Source: Pseudeuparius sepicola (lineage: Eukaryota; Arthropoda; Insecta; Coleoptera; Anthribidae). From it: a DNA stretch of 64,000 bases. Each line of letters opens with the position of its first letter. Within the stretch, counting starts at the first letter, position 1. The stretch is from NCBI GenBank assembly GCA_963920635.1, contig OY987308.1, positions 7,816,225-7,880,224 on the forward strand. Direction: 5' to 3'. Below, piece by piece: positions 11,114 through 22,376 of the stretch. The notes beneath the pieces were generated by a model, which was given only the letters and a program-made list of their open reading frames with translations, was not told the DNA's origin and made no database searches. The position numbers were made by a program, and so were the translations under genes.

Positions 11114-11870
11114 TAACGCAATTAATGATTCACCTAAAACTTATAACCTTTTGTATCATTTTGATTTCCCTCCCATTTTTTCAATATAGATTGTTTAATA
11201 TATTTTCTTGTTTTTCACATGAGCTTCCTATTCATGACTTTCTCATTTTTACAAGCTAAGGACAAATTAGATATGGGAATGATTTGACATAAAAGAACGA
11301 ATGGAAATCAGAACGCTATAATGAATGACGGCAAAAAGTGAGTACAAATTAACTAATTAACTACTACTAGATATTATTCAGTCATATACTTATGAGGTTA
11401 TGTTGTGACAAAAAATAACACACTATGGGTGTAATATGTATCTATATATGCATAGATATATCTATATATATTCTACATACATTATTCAGTTACTAATTTA
11501 TAATGTAATCATTTTAAGTTTTTTTCAACAAAAACTACGTGAAATAAAAACAAAGAAATCTTTACCCCTCCATATCATGGAAACCGTTCACTTTACCATA
11601 ATTCTGTATATAACAATTCTTGTTCGGAATTTAATGTATATCATTTGCGTATAGGATGACGTTTGCGCTAAACCTCATAGTTTACTAGATATTCAAGCAA
11701 AACTATGAAAAATAAGAATTTCCTGCCCTTTTCACCCCCTCCCCCCGAAACCCGACGCTGGTGGTGGTGTAACTTTTTAGTACTAACTCTTAGGAGGGTA
11801 TGGAATTATTTCGCGCTAGAAAGAACTTTTTTTTTGGATGTTTGGGTTTTGGCTTAATTTTACTGTACTA

Positions 11871-13085
11871 AAAAGGTCGATATTTCTTTGTGGTTTGTAA
11901 ATTTTCAGGGGAACATTTTTCTGTTGTGGCAATAAAAACATCATGGTCTAACTTAATTTATTACCTTTTGACTCGCTCTTTGAGTTTCTAATGTAAATCC
12001 TTTTCTTCTTTTGTAAAAAAATATCATTATGATGTCCACAAATGTTTTGAGAATTAACACTGAGCACACAATGCCACCAGTAACTTGACTACACAGAATA
12101 AACACACAAGTTTATTCTGTTGGTGAGCGTCAGATCTTAGCATCTCCTAGCCCGTATAAGAAATCTGTTGTGATACAGTAATAAGCCCACTATCGTATAA
12201 TAAAACTGCCAATTTATGGTAGGATACTTCTATAAGATTGTAGAAATTTCCTCGTGCAGCAGGCGGGTTCTACCTGCGCTTTCGCCTGTCGTACACGGAA
12301 TGTGGGAGCACGAGCATGGTGAGTATGGTATCGAAGAATCTGGAGGTAATAGCGGTTCACAGCGTGCATACGGTAGAAGAGTACAGAGTAGGGATGGGCA
12401 AAAAATATCGATGTTATACCATCGATATTTATTTTAAATATCGAAACATCGAAATAAAATATTGTCGGAAATTTATTTTTGTTTTTTGGCGAAAGACCCA
12501 ATTAAAGATTAATTGAATCGAAATAAAATCTTGCGCAGCTTGCCCACAGGAACATGGGCAGGTCCAAACCACGAAATTGTTCGGAGAATATTTTAAATTT
12601 TAAAGATGACGCTAAGAGTTCTGTCAGTGTCAGTTGTCAGTCTGCTTATTCGTAATTGTACGGGGTTTTCCCGGCTAGTCTTTTGATTTGGGTCTTTCAA
12701 CGTTGAATTATTGTTGAACGATTTGAACGCCAATCGTCATACGAATATACGAATAATACGCATTACATTAGGCATAAAATTAATATAATTTATAATATCA
12801 AATTTATGAAGTAGTGGCTGCTGGTGAGTGACGTTTGGATTGGAAAAGAAAGTAATTTGTTTTGTTTTGTTTTATTACATAGCTATTCTGTTTCTTTAAA
12901 ATTGTGAAAAATTACATACATTAGCATTCCTAGTAGTTCTTTTGCAGAACTAGGAGAAAAGGTGTTTAAAGTTTGCTTTAGAAATTGGTATTTAATTAAT
13001 ATTTTGAAAATCTATATTACCTGACCCTGATACCCGATTTAAATAAAAATTGGCATCTTTAGCTGGGCTTATTTATACAGTTTGA
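11871..13085. other. unassigned DNA with short hairpins; possible hAT 5' region
   Basis: A perfect 10 bp hairpin, CAGAATAAAC / GTTTATTCTG, lies at 12094-12119. TAGGGATGGGCAAAAAATAT at 12387-12406 resembles ends of some hAT elements and could belong to the hAT gene starting at 13446. No matching right end was found, and no gene was recognised. Confidence 0.35.
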
Positions 13086-13389
13086 AATAGTAATAAACAT
13101 ATTTTCATAATAATAATTCAACATTAATTATGCATTTACAGACACGTTTCTATAATATAGGGACGTCTTTTCTTATTTTTCACAAGGATTTGCCTGGTTG
13201 CTAATTTTTTCACAACATAAAAAATATCTTGTAGATAAATAGTAATAAACATATTTTCATAATAATAATTCAACATTAATTATGCATTTACAGACACGTT
13301 TCTATAATATAGGGACGTCTTTTCTTATTTTTCACAAGGATCTGCCTGGTTGCTAATTTTTTCACAACATAAAAAATATCTTGTAGATA
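13086..13389. repeat. 152 bp direct tandem duplication
   Basis: AATAGTAATAAACATATTTT starts at 13086 and again at 13238. The two copies are nearly identical, with one difference noticed (GGATTTGCC against GGATCTGCC). It lies just upstream of the hAT transposase start. Confidence 0.9.
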
Positions 13390-13924
13390 TGCCAATACAT
13401 CTTTTGTTTTAAATCATTTTATGTGCTGTTTTTCTAAGATATATTATGCCACCTTCAAAGAGTAGTGCTCTGTGGAAGTATTTCATTAAAGATTCCAATA
13501 AAATGTCGGCTAAATGTAAATTGTATTCAAAATTATTTAAAACTTATGGTAATACCTCCAATTTAAAATGCAATCTTAAAGCAAAACATATTCATGTTTT
13601 TAATTTATTATTTACAAACGAAACTGATATCATTAATAATAAAAAACAGATGAAGATATTGAAGCTGAAGACGTAGAACAAACACAACAATTTGATCAAT
13701 CTGATGTTGTACCTAAAAAAAGATCAAAATATCAAGATCATCAGATCCTGCTCGTTCTACCAGTACTTCCACTACGAACACAGATAAAGAAAGCCATAAT
13801 AAACATAGAAAAAGTATATCTTGTAGCAATTTAAGTCATGTCCACTCTGTCCAGGCTACTCTACAGGAATCTCTTTCTTCCCTGCAATCATTTTCAAGTG
13901 GAGGAGCTAAACACTCCAAAATAA

Positions 13925-14242
13925 CAATTTCCGTTTTATATTTTTTTTTATTTTGAGTAGGTGGCTGTGAATTCATATTTGACATTGTCTTGAGATTACA
14001 AACAACTTTTCTTAGTGCCACTCTGATGTAGTTCCAAAAATAGGGGTACTTTACTCTTGAGGAATTTTCATATTTTTCAACCTACCCTGTATACGAATCG
14101 AAATTTCAAAATTTTTGCGGGTGGATTTTGAGTTTAAGCACAAGCACCAACTTTTATCAAGAATAATTTATTTGAGAAACTTCAAATAAAGAAAATTCCC
14201 ATTTGTATCCAACTTTCTGGCAGACACTGTTACATATATCCG
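13925..14242. mobile_element. MITE fragment inside the hAT gene
   Basis: The stretch from AGGTGGCTGTGA to CCAACTTTCTGGCAGACACTG closely parallels 52110-52380 (AGGTGGCTGTGA ... CCAACTTTCTGCCGGTCACTG). It therefore belongs to the MITE family described at 51917-52379. Its left end is missing. Confidence 0.65.
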
Positions 14243-14340
14243 AAGTAGTAAAGGAAACTTGCCAAAAATGAGGCATTTTGAAAGAAAATGTTACAGTTGT
14301 TGTGACTGACGGGGGAGCAAATATATATCTAAGAGCATTG

Positions 14341-14547
14341 TATAAGTTCAGAATAAAATTAAACAGTTTTTTTTTACACAAAATATATTTAAAAACTAAA
14401 AGATTACAGGAGCCGAACGATCTCGACTGTACGAACGCTATGTCTATCTCTAACTAACAAATTCTTCCGAGCCCGTTCCCGGGCCCTCGCTTCAGAACAG
14501 AACTATACATTCAAGTGCCCATGAAGGAAACCGAAATATTGCTAACA
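14341..14547 (-). repeat. LTR (3' LTR of the minus-strand element)
   Basis: 207 bp copy ending GCTAACA on the plus strand. It is shorter than its partner because the segment between CCCATGAA and GGAAACCG is deleted. Confidence 0.75.
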
Positions 14548-14660
14548 GTCGGCCATCCTATTTAATTTCACGTCCTCGTGAATAATATGAGACTTCGTTG
14601 TTCTAGTTTCTCTGAAACAAAAGAAAAATAAGAAATAAGCTTACAATTATTCAAAATTGA

Positions 14661-15018
14661 GAGAGAATTACGTTATCGTTAGTAATTCAACCACGTCATC
14701 GTTAGTGGTATACACAGTTAATCAAAATTTAGGGAGAATTACGTTATCGTTAGTAATTCAACCATGTCGTCGTTAGTGGTATACTCATTCACGTTAACGT
14801 TAGTGAATTTCGTACAGGTAATCAAAATGTAGGGAGAATTACGTTATCGTTAGTAATTCAACCACGTCATCGTTAGTGGTATACTCATTCACGTTAACGT
14901 TAGTGAATTTCGTACAGGTAATCAAAATGTAGGGAGAATTACGTTATCGTTAGTAATTCAACCACGTCATCGTTAGTGGTATACCCATTCACGTTAACGT
15001 TAGTGAATTTCGTACAGG
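14661..15018. repeat. tandem repeat of about 100 bp inside the LTR element
   Basis: AGGGAGAATTACGTTATCGT recurs at 14731, 14831 and 14931 (period 100 bp), with a shorter first unit at 14661. Units contain sub-repeats of CGTTA(A/T)CGTTAGT, including TTCACGTTAACGTTAGTGAA-type palindromes. It is non-coding and lies between gag and the 3' LTR. Confidence 0.85.
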
Positions 15019-15416
15019 TGTCATACTCGTCTTTCGAGGCTGATTCGTATGTTGTTTTCGTTTCAACTTGGTTGTTTCGTTACAACTCTCGTATGTCCAC
15101 GTTGGACGGTGACGTGCACCCTTCAGCAGATGGCCAATCTGCTGGCAGCCTACTCGTTTAAGTCATTGTGTGACACATCTGAATCGGAGCTATCGCACCT
15201 AACTGAAAATTTCTTTATTTTCTCGCTAGGGTACACTCCCGTATAAGGTTTCCTAAATCGTGAGGAACCCGCCATACTTTCTACCACGTACCGGTCATAA
15301 TCAAGGACTTTCTTGTCTTATCAAAACGTAATTTTTGGTTTTTCTTGGTCGACTCTTAACCGAGAGTAGACAGGTACTCTTCGTAGAGCACTTCGGGGGT
15401 CGAAAACCTCCCTGCC

Positions 15417-16160
15417 TTAGCGCCGGTTTGTAAAGTAGCATCTGTCAAACCGTCTATTATTGACAGCCTTTTTATCGGTGAGTTCACAAGCCCGTAAGAG
15501 CTGCATCTTTGCAAAATAATACTGAGTCATCGTTTCGTTTGACAACTTAGTACGACTTATACATTTTTTTATTAACGTAGCGAAATCGGTATGATCGGGA
15601 AAACTTTTAATTAGAAGTAATTTCCACTCGCCCCGCTGTGTCGGATAGCTTTGTAGGCTTTCGTACCAGCTCCGAGCGATACCGAATAGTCTACTTTGCA
15701 TCAAATAAGTTTTCGTCGCATCGTCCCAGCTGTTTATAACAGCAAGCTGTTCTATTTTCTCCAGCCATTTTACTGCTATCAAATTTGGCTTTCCAGGGGA
15801 AAATTCTGGTATACATTTAGAGTCGAATTTTACTTTGCTGCGCGTGGAATTCGAAGCGGAATTCTGGTAGGAAAGTTCTCGAACAAGGTCTTCGAGCTGC
15901 TGGATTCGCCTTTCATAAAGTAAGGTACCAGTTTCGAATGTTTCAGTCGATGTACTTGGTTGAGACGCTACCGCCTGGATACGTGATGGTACCCTCTGTC
16001 GCTCACTTCTATATTTGTCGTATTTACGACGCTTTGTTTGTTTGGAAATCCTGCTAGAAGAACTTTTTGAACTACTAGTGCTGCTGCTGGACATCGAACT
16101 GCTAGATGTCCGAGTCCTCCTTCCCCTTTTCCTCGAAGGCTGACGTTTCGACTTCGGCAT
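15417..16160 (-). CDS. gag-like protein of the LTR element
   Basis: An open frame of about 250 residues; the ATG at 16160 (MPKSKRQPSRKRG) is preferred over one 30 bp upstream. Residues 1-70 are a very basic, Ser-rich tract. A short coiled-coil-like stretch follows, then a gypsy-type capsid segment (AVKWLEKIEQLAVINSWDD..., QSRLFGIARSWYESL). No zinc knuckle is seen before the stop, so the C-terminus may be cut by a frameshift. It would form virus-like particles; the role is inferred from the family. Confidence 0.7.
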   Translation of the reverse strand: MPKSKRQPSRKRGRRTRTSSSSMSSSSTSSSKSSSSRISKQTKRRKYDKYRSERQRVPSRIQAVASQPSTSTETFETGTLLYERRIQQLEDLVRELSYQNSASNSTRSKVKFDSKCIPEFSPGKPNLIAVKWLEKIEQLAVINSWDDATKTYLMQSRLFGIARSWYESLQSYPTQRGEWKLLLIKSFPDHTDFATLIKKCISRTKLSNETMTQYYFAKMQLLRACELTDKKAVNNRRFDRCYFTNRR

Positions 16161-16249
16161 ATCCAAACACACAGCACGCACGCTTAGCACTTAAAACAAG
16201 CCGATTTTAGCACTTGTGGGCGACACGAGTGTTCATCCCACTTCTGAAC

Positions 16250-16534
16250 TACAAGTTCAGAATAAAATTAAACAGTTTTTTTTACACAAAATATATTTAA
16301 AAACTAAAAGATTACAGGAGCCGAACGATCTCGACTGTACGAACGCTATGTCTATCTCTAACTAACAAATTCTTCCGAGCCCGTTCCCGGGCCCTCGCTT
16401 CAGAACAGAACTATACATTCAAGTGCCCATGAATGGCACCTTTATTCCTTTATGAGCCCAAATATTTCGTAGTATAAACGTCTCTGGTAATTATAAAAAT
16501 CATAAACAATAAGGAAACCGAAATATTGCTAACA
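16250..16534 (-). repeat. LTR (5' LTR of the minus-strand element)
   Basis: 285 bp copy, the longer of the pair. On the minus strand it runs from TGTTAGC at 16534 to CTTGTA at 16250 and is followed by the leader of the gag gene. Confidence 0.75.
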
Positions 16535-17533
16535 ATTGAATTAAGTTTTACAAAAAGAAAACACATACATTGTTTTGCTCATCAACTGAATTTAGTTGCT
16601 GAGAAAGCCATAAAATCAGTTCCAGATGTATGCAACATAATTTTAAAAGTTAAAAGCTTGGTTACCTTTTTTAAGCAATTTGTTGTTGCAAGCGATGAGC
16701 TACGAAATGCTCAACAAGCTCAAGGTTGTGTTGAGGAATCGACAAAAAACTAATACAAGAGGTACCATGACAATAAAACTGACAATCAATTAGGTTGTCA
16801 ATTCAACAGTTCTACTTACCTCTCAGATTAATTTAAAATTTGGTTGCTGAAGCTGTAAGTAGTTGCTAGTTACAGTTTAAAAAATGTTATTGAAAAAGAA
16901 TGCTGTGATATTCTACAAATCTTTGTCAGAAATAATAAAAGATACGTGTAAACTTTGAGGGAGTATTCTTGTAAATTTACAAATAGAGAGGTTCCAAGTG
17001 CTTCATTTACCATCAAAAATTATCATTTTTTATGACAAATTGGGCAACAGCAACAATAAATTACTTAAATGGGTTTAAAAGAGCTAATTAAATTTGAGCC
17101 ATCACCTATTACAAGTTTTTCACCTGAAACCTTATTTTTATTGCTTCTTGCTTAAATTTAATTTCTATCAATATCAAGAAATGAGAATATTCTAGTGCGA
17201 CCTTCTGAAAAACGGTTCATTTAAAACAATTGGTTAAGAAAACATTTTTGCAAGATTGTAGATGCTTAAAGTTTATTCCAAATTTTGAAGAAGTGTCAGC
17301 TGGTAAAAATCTATGATTATGTAGTCGGGTTGCGCCCCTGGGTATGGAGCCGAAGGGCTATTTAAAAATTAATGCTGTCATAATCTAGGGCCTCGCACAA
17401 TAAAACTGACCCCAAAATTATTAAAATCAATAGCAAAATAATACACTTAGGTTGAGAAGTGAGCCATTATTTGCCGATCATTTTTATATCCTGAGGCGCG
17501 TAGCCTGCTCTTTCGATCGCAAAAGCAGTTCCA

Positions 17534-19175
17534 ATGACCGCTCCGTATTATCAAATCGCCTGGGATAGTTTGGTTGAACGTTATTCGAATAAACGCTTAA
17601 GAGCGTTAGCGCATTGGCAAGCTACTGAAAATACCCCTCCAATTTCACGAAAAGATCCCGCGACTCTATGAAAAGTTTTCGACATTTTTAATGAGAATTT
17701 AACCGCCCTCGAAGTTTTGGATTTTTCCATAAAACAATGGGATTTTCTTGTTTTTCATCAACTTCTCAAACGCTTGGATAACGACACCATCGCTGCTTTT
17801 GAATTACACTTGGAACGCCCAGATGAGATTCCAACTTTCGAGCAACTAAAGTCATTTTTAATCAAACAATGTACCGCCTTTGATACTCTCAACTTTACCG
17901 CTGGTTTAGGAAAACCTAATTCGCATTTCTCATCTAAACCTTCGCCTACGACATTTCGTTCTTGTCCGCGGAAAACGCTGCATTTTTTGCGCAATCTTCC
18001 GCCCCCGCTCCCGCATCTAATTCTCTAAGGTGGCAAAATGTGTGGTGAAAAACATTTACTCTTTCGCTGCCCCATATTTAAACAAAAAACTCCGTCCGAG
18101 AGATATCATTTTTGTAAAGATAATCACACATGCATTAACTGTTTAAGTAACCGCCATTCCAGCCGAAATTGCAATTCCATTTTGGGACTAAATCTACCCT
18201 TAATAATAATAATAATGACACCCCTTCTTTCTCTTCAACGGTTGTACGTCACAATACCCACGCGGTAGTTGGGGCTGGAATCTGCGCAGGAAACAATCAA
18301 GTTATTCTATCTATCGTTTTGTTAGAAGCACTTGATGCTTTCGGTAATCCAGTTAAACTGCGAGGTTTGTTGGACTGTGGTAGCACCACTTATTTTGTCA
18401 CTAAATCAGTTGTTAATCGTCTACAATTGCCCGTGACTCCCGCATCTCTTTTTATTGAGGGACTGGATGAAATGAACTCTGAAGTCCGCCTTGGTTTCGT
18501 ATCTATACGCATCGGTCCGATTGAGCAGGAATATCCCATTTTTACCATCAATGTTTATATTTTGCACAAGATTTTTGACAAACTTCCGCTCAATTTCCTT
18601 TCAAAAAAACAATCTTCTAAGATTGACAAATATCGCCATATGCTCAGTGATTCTGGCTTTGATCTTCGTGATGATATTGATTTATTGCTGGGTGCGGATA
18701 TCTTTTCTAAGATCCTCCGCGATGGTCGTATTGAGGGCCCTGAAGGTGAGCCCGACTTACTAAACACTGTTTTCGGGTACGTAGTCATGGGTCCAACAAT
18801 TGATCACACTTACAAACTTACGACTTCCTTAATGGGTAATGCTCTCGATTGTGGGTTGGAGAATATTATGAGAAGTTTTTGGGAAATTGAAACTGTTCCT
18901 ACTTATAACATTCAACCGCCCGATGACGAATACTGTGACCAATTGTATTCCCAGAATGTCACACGTACCGCAGAAGGTAAATATATTGTCCCAATGCTTT
19001 TTAGAGATAATATTGAAGCCGAATTTAATGACACGCGTTCTCTAGCTATACAGCGCCTTTCTTACCTCGAAAATAAATTATCCCGCAATTGCGAACTGTA
19101 TATCAAAAATACCGCGACCACATGAACGAATATTTAGATCTTGGACATACGGAAAAAATATCCCACCCTGATAAT
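17534..19175 (+). pseudogene. BEL/Pao gag-pol fragment (gag, zinc knuckles, protease)
   Basis: ATG at 17534 opens a BEL-type gag (AWDSLVERYSNKRLRALAHW...). An in-frame TGA follows at about 17669, then IKQWDFLVFHQLLKRLDN. After a frameshift a zinc-binding region (CGEKHLLFRCPIF..., CKDNHTCINCLSNRHSSRNC) covers about 18038-18180. Another shift leads into a retropepsin with active-site-like LLDCGSTTYFVT and the BEL-typical LLGADIF...GRIEGPEG...VFGYVVMG. After a last shift near 19105 the frame continues YRDHMNEYLDLGH to about 19175, where the element is cut off before the RT. It is dead. Confidence 0.85.
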
Positions 19176-19473
19176 CGCTCGCATTCCAAATGTTATTATG
19201 AATTAATTCTATCCAAGTTCTTATGTCTGGTCGGTTACCTACTCTAACCAAAGCTTCGCCTGTTAATTTGCCGATTATAGCCCTGATTAAGAAACTATTG
19301 ATTGGGTCATTTGGGTTATTTACATTTTGATATGTGTTAATTAAAATTTGGCAGTGCTCAATAAAAATTTCCAACGTACTAGAGTCGCCACTATAATTGG
19401 GAATAGTATCGATATATAACCTTAAAAGACTATAATTAATTTGGCGTTCCGCCGGTTGTTGTTGATTTGGCAT
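19176..19473 (-). pseudogene. N-terminal Gypsy-type gag fragment
   Basis: From ATG at 19473 (minus) an open frame reads MPNQQQPAERQINYSLLRLY, then a capsid-like segment (FLIRAIIGKLTGEALVRVG, typical of one insect Gypsy lineage). It is cut at about 19176, where BEL/Pao sequence of opposite orientation begins. Only about 100 residues remain. Confidence 0.7.
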
Positions 19474-20560
19474 TTCAACGTTACTGTTATTACTAAGATC
19501 TAAATTACTTAAAATGGTAGTTATGTGTTCAAGATCAATTTTGGAAAATTATGTTACATAAAAGGGGAACAACAATTCTTAAAATTAAGAGTTTAAAAAT
19601 TTAAAATAATGGGAAACTAGTGAGATTTAAAAATTAGATTAAAATTAATTTTCTTCTTTGAAAATTGGAATTTGATTTTCTTTTCAAATTGTACTAATTC
19701 TAACTTAAATATGTTTTTGATTATTATATGCTCTAATAATGCAAAAAGCACAATCCTATTCACAGATTCAAATTGTTGTCGTATTCATCGACGTGACAAG
19801 GAAAAATCATGTGCATTGAATTTCCCTGGGTGAAAATTCTTGTATTGCCCTGGAGGAAAAGCTAGGAAAAAGAAAAAGGAATGGCTCTCACCCTTGGCTT
19901 TTCGTATCTCCCTGGAGTTGTCCTCGAGCCTGGTTCTTCTCGTTGGCAAAGGGTTGAAACCCACGTAACGCACGACAAAACGACGGCACGACGATCGCGA
20001 CGCGCTGGCGATTTGTGGTCTTCGCGTTACTTCAACGAATCCACAAGACTGCGCCAGTTAACTTACGGGAGCTAGTTAACGAATTTTTAAAAAATGTATT
20101 TTTTTTTGGTTTGACAAGAGAACAACTTTATTCGGCAAAGTTACAGAGAATAATCACCCAGAAATGATGTTCTTACAAGATTTATAACTTTTAGGAGCTG
20201 ATGCGGCGACGGCTTCTGGTTGCTGTTAAGTCAGCGGGTTTCGTAGACGTAACTAGCTAGTATTGTTCGCCACTTAGGTTTGAAACCAGTTACTAAAATT
20301 TAAAGATAATTATTTTGCGCTAAATTCTTTATTGTTGATTCTTTTCTGTAATATTTACTTAGGAATATTGTAATAATTCATTTTGTTCACGTCTGTGCAT
20401 CCTCAATTCATTTACTGTGTAATTCGTAATCTGTATATTATTACGCCATAGGCGTACCATTTACTTTTTCAATATATGTATTAAAATTCCCCTGTTGTTT
20501 CCGTTAATTCTTAGGCTCACACCAAAAATAAATTAACTTATGGACCACCTTTAAAGGTAC
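19474..20560. other. probable leader or LTR of the truncated Gypsy element; otherwise unassigned
   Basis: On the minus strand this lies upstream of the gag start. An AATAAA near 20330 and a TGGCGAACAATAC string near 20270, which could be a primer-binding site, suggest a 5' LTR at about 20280-20515. The ends are unclear and no second copy exists in the window. Confidence 0.3.
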
Positions 20561-20614
20561 CGCTCGACCAACTAACATCAAAAACAAAGGTGCGCGCCAT
20601 ACAACATTATTGCA

Positions 20615-22054
20615 ATGGATGGCACACATGGCCTGAACGGCTATGATTTTGAGCTAACAACCATAATGGCCATTGACGAGTTTAGGCAAGGATTTCCGGT
20701 TGCTTTCATGTTTTGCAATCGCAAGGATACCTTCACTTATAATATATTTTTTCAAACTATAAAGTCAGTAGTAGGTACCATCACTCCAAGAACTTTCATG
20801 TCAGATCTAGCTGAGACGTTTTATAATGCATGGTGTTCGGTTATGGGCGTGGCCTCTCATCAGCTCTTTTGTTCATGGCATGTGGACCGCGCATGGCAAA
20901 GCAATTTAAACAAAATAGCAGATCTAGAAAAACGGAGTAATATTTATAAAATTCTTAAAGTTTTACAACAACACACGATCATATCAAGTTTTGAGTCTAC
21001 TTTGCAAAATGCCTTAGAGCATATGTTATCTGATAAAGATACTGAAAATTTTGGGCATTACTTTATTGACAACTGCAGCTCCAATTATCCTAAGTGGGCA
21101 TACTGTTATCGTACAGAGTGTGGTATTGATACTAACATGCACCTAGAATCGATGCATAAAGTTATTAAGTATTTTTATCTGCAGCGAAAAACGGTAAGGC
21201 GTCTTGACAAAGGATTGCATGTCGTCTTAAAATTTGTTCGAGATAAGTGTATTGAAAGAATTATAAAACTCACAAAAGGAAAAAACACATCTTACTCGAA
21301 GCATATATTCGAGAGGCATAATAATGCTTTGACTTTAAATTATCAAATAAACAATGATGGTGATAACTTCACACTGGTAAAAGAAACCGGCGAGCTGTTT
21401 TATGTACAAAAATTATCTAGTATCTAGTATTGTGAAGTATACTGTTCCAGTTGTTTTATTTGTGTCCACATGTATTCATGTACATGTTTGGATTATGAAA
21501 AAAATCAAACGATTTGCAAACATATTCATTATATCGTGGTTAAAAAAAAATTGACAGAGGAAACAACTGGCACTGATCATTTAACTGAGTCTAAAACGAT
21601 CAACCATGATTTTATGAAGATTTTACTGGACCAAGGTGGATCTCCAGAATTGATGTCCTCTGCCAAAAATACTAATTTACATGAAGCAATTAATTTAACT
21701 TTTTCCAAGCAACAAAAATTGGATTTTCATAATTTGGATTCTGACGTTATTCAGCAGATCCATTACCATTTAAATATAGTTAAGAATTTATCAGATATGC
21801 CAAAATACTCTAAGGAATTTAAGGAAGATAAATTGTTAATACCCGTTAGTCAAAATAGGGCGTCAAAAATTATTCAGCTCCAGTTACGATTTTCGTCAAC
21901 AAAGAAGAAAAGAAAAACTAGAAAACTTTTGTATGATAAACCTACAAAAACCGAAGTAAAATCGATCGCGGCTAATTTAGCAAGTTCCTCAGAGTTATTT
22001 ATTTCTACATCGGCATACCTTGATCACACATACGCAAAATCAAACTTACTTTGA
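20615..22054 (+). pseudogene. Mutator-like (MULE) transposase, 5'-truncated, one in-frame stop
   Basis: Reads MDGTHGLNGYDFELTTIMAI, the first catalytic Asp region of MULE transposases. It continues with the second block (FMSDLAETFYNAW), LFCSWHVDRAW, and a SWIM finger C-T-C...C-K-H-I-H at about 21476-21525. The frame is continuous except for one TAG at 21425-21427, beside a small CTAGTAT duplication. A Lys-rich tail ends at 22054. The N-terminal DNA-binding part is missing upstream of 20615. It is presumably inactive in this copy, though only one stop separates the halves. Confidence 0.85.
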
Positions 22055-22376
22055 TTTTTATTATTTTAATAACTTTTCATATTGCCTATAATAATTTAGT
22101 TTAGTTTTATGATTTTTGTATAACACCTATATAATATGAATTTATAAATGTTGACTACATTTTGTTTGATTTATGATTTATAAGATAAGCCTTTGGTTTT
22201 AATTTTAATACAAGTAATAATAAATAAATCAATCTAGGTAATCAATCACCCTATTCCCTTTTACATGTTTCAGATTTACGATTTAGTAAATTACGAATCA
22301 CGAGAAGACGACACAAGAACGACCGGGCTAAAACTGGCAACGTTGCGGATCGGCCTGGGCGATTTAGCCACTCGTT
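22055..22376. other. AT-rich spacer with a possible short exon
   Basis: 22277-22376 is open (VNYESREDDTRTTGLKLATL) after an acceptor-like TGTTTCAG ending at 22273. It may belong to the following transposase fragment or be chance. Confidence 0.25.

Larger units (their letters stand above)
3405..11870. mobile_element. long-TIR DNA element with a Cys-rich CDS, split by a P-like insertion
   Basis: The outer ends are the 15 bp inverted pair TAGTACAGTAAAATT (3405-3419) and its complement (11856-11870). The right arm, about 11190-11870, pairs with a left arm that now lies in two pieces, 3405-3863 and 10574-10890. Once the 3864-10573 insert is discounted, the element is about 1.75 kb with roughly 700 bp arms around a 300 bp core that holds the cysteine-rich CDS. 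I cannot assign a named superfamily. Confidence 0.7.
14341..16534 (-). mobile_element. gag-only (non-autonomous) Ty3/Gypsy-type LTR element
   Basis: Terminal direct repeats at 14341-14547 and 16250-16534 are flanked by ATTG (14337-14340 and 16535-16538). On the minus strand the LTR begins TGTTAGCAATATTTCGG. The left copy lacks about 80 bp present in the right copy. Between the LTRs lie only a gag-like gene and a tandem-repeat block; protease, RT and integrase are absent, so it would depend on a partner element. It interrupts the hAT transposase core. Confidence 0.8.
13446..17316 (+). pseudogene. hAT transposase (BED finger), interrupted and degraded
   Basis: The N-terminus at 13446 reads as a BED zinc finger (SALWKYF..., CKLYSKLFKTYGNTSNLKC, H-x3-H region) with one Cys replaced by Tyr. 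After a MITE fragment, codons near 14285-14340 give VTVVVTDGGANIYLRAL, the hAT RNase H-like core. This continues beyond the LTR element at 16539 with KRKHIHCFAHQLNLVAEKAI. A broken C-terminal dimerisation region follows near 17170-17316, ending FLQDCRCLKFIPNFEEV with TGA at 17314-17316. There are frameshifts and a large central loss. The LTR element at 14341-16534 is inserted in the core and flanked by ATTG. Not functional. Confidence 0.8.

Noticed and set aside
12387..12560. A MITE with GGGATGGGCA ends
   Set aside because: The supposed right end (CTTGCCCACAGG) matches only about 7 bases, so the pairing is not convincing.
14661..15018. Could the 100 bp repeats be a CRISPR-like array?
   Set aside because: There are no short repeats with unique spacers. 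The whole 100 bp unit is repeated inside an LTR element of a eukaryotic genome.
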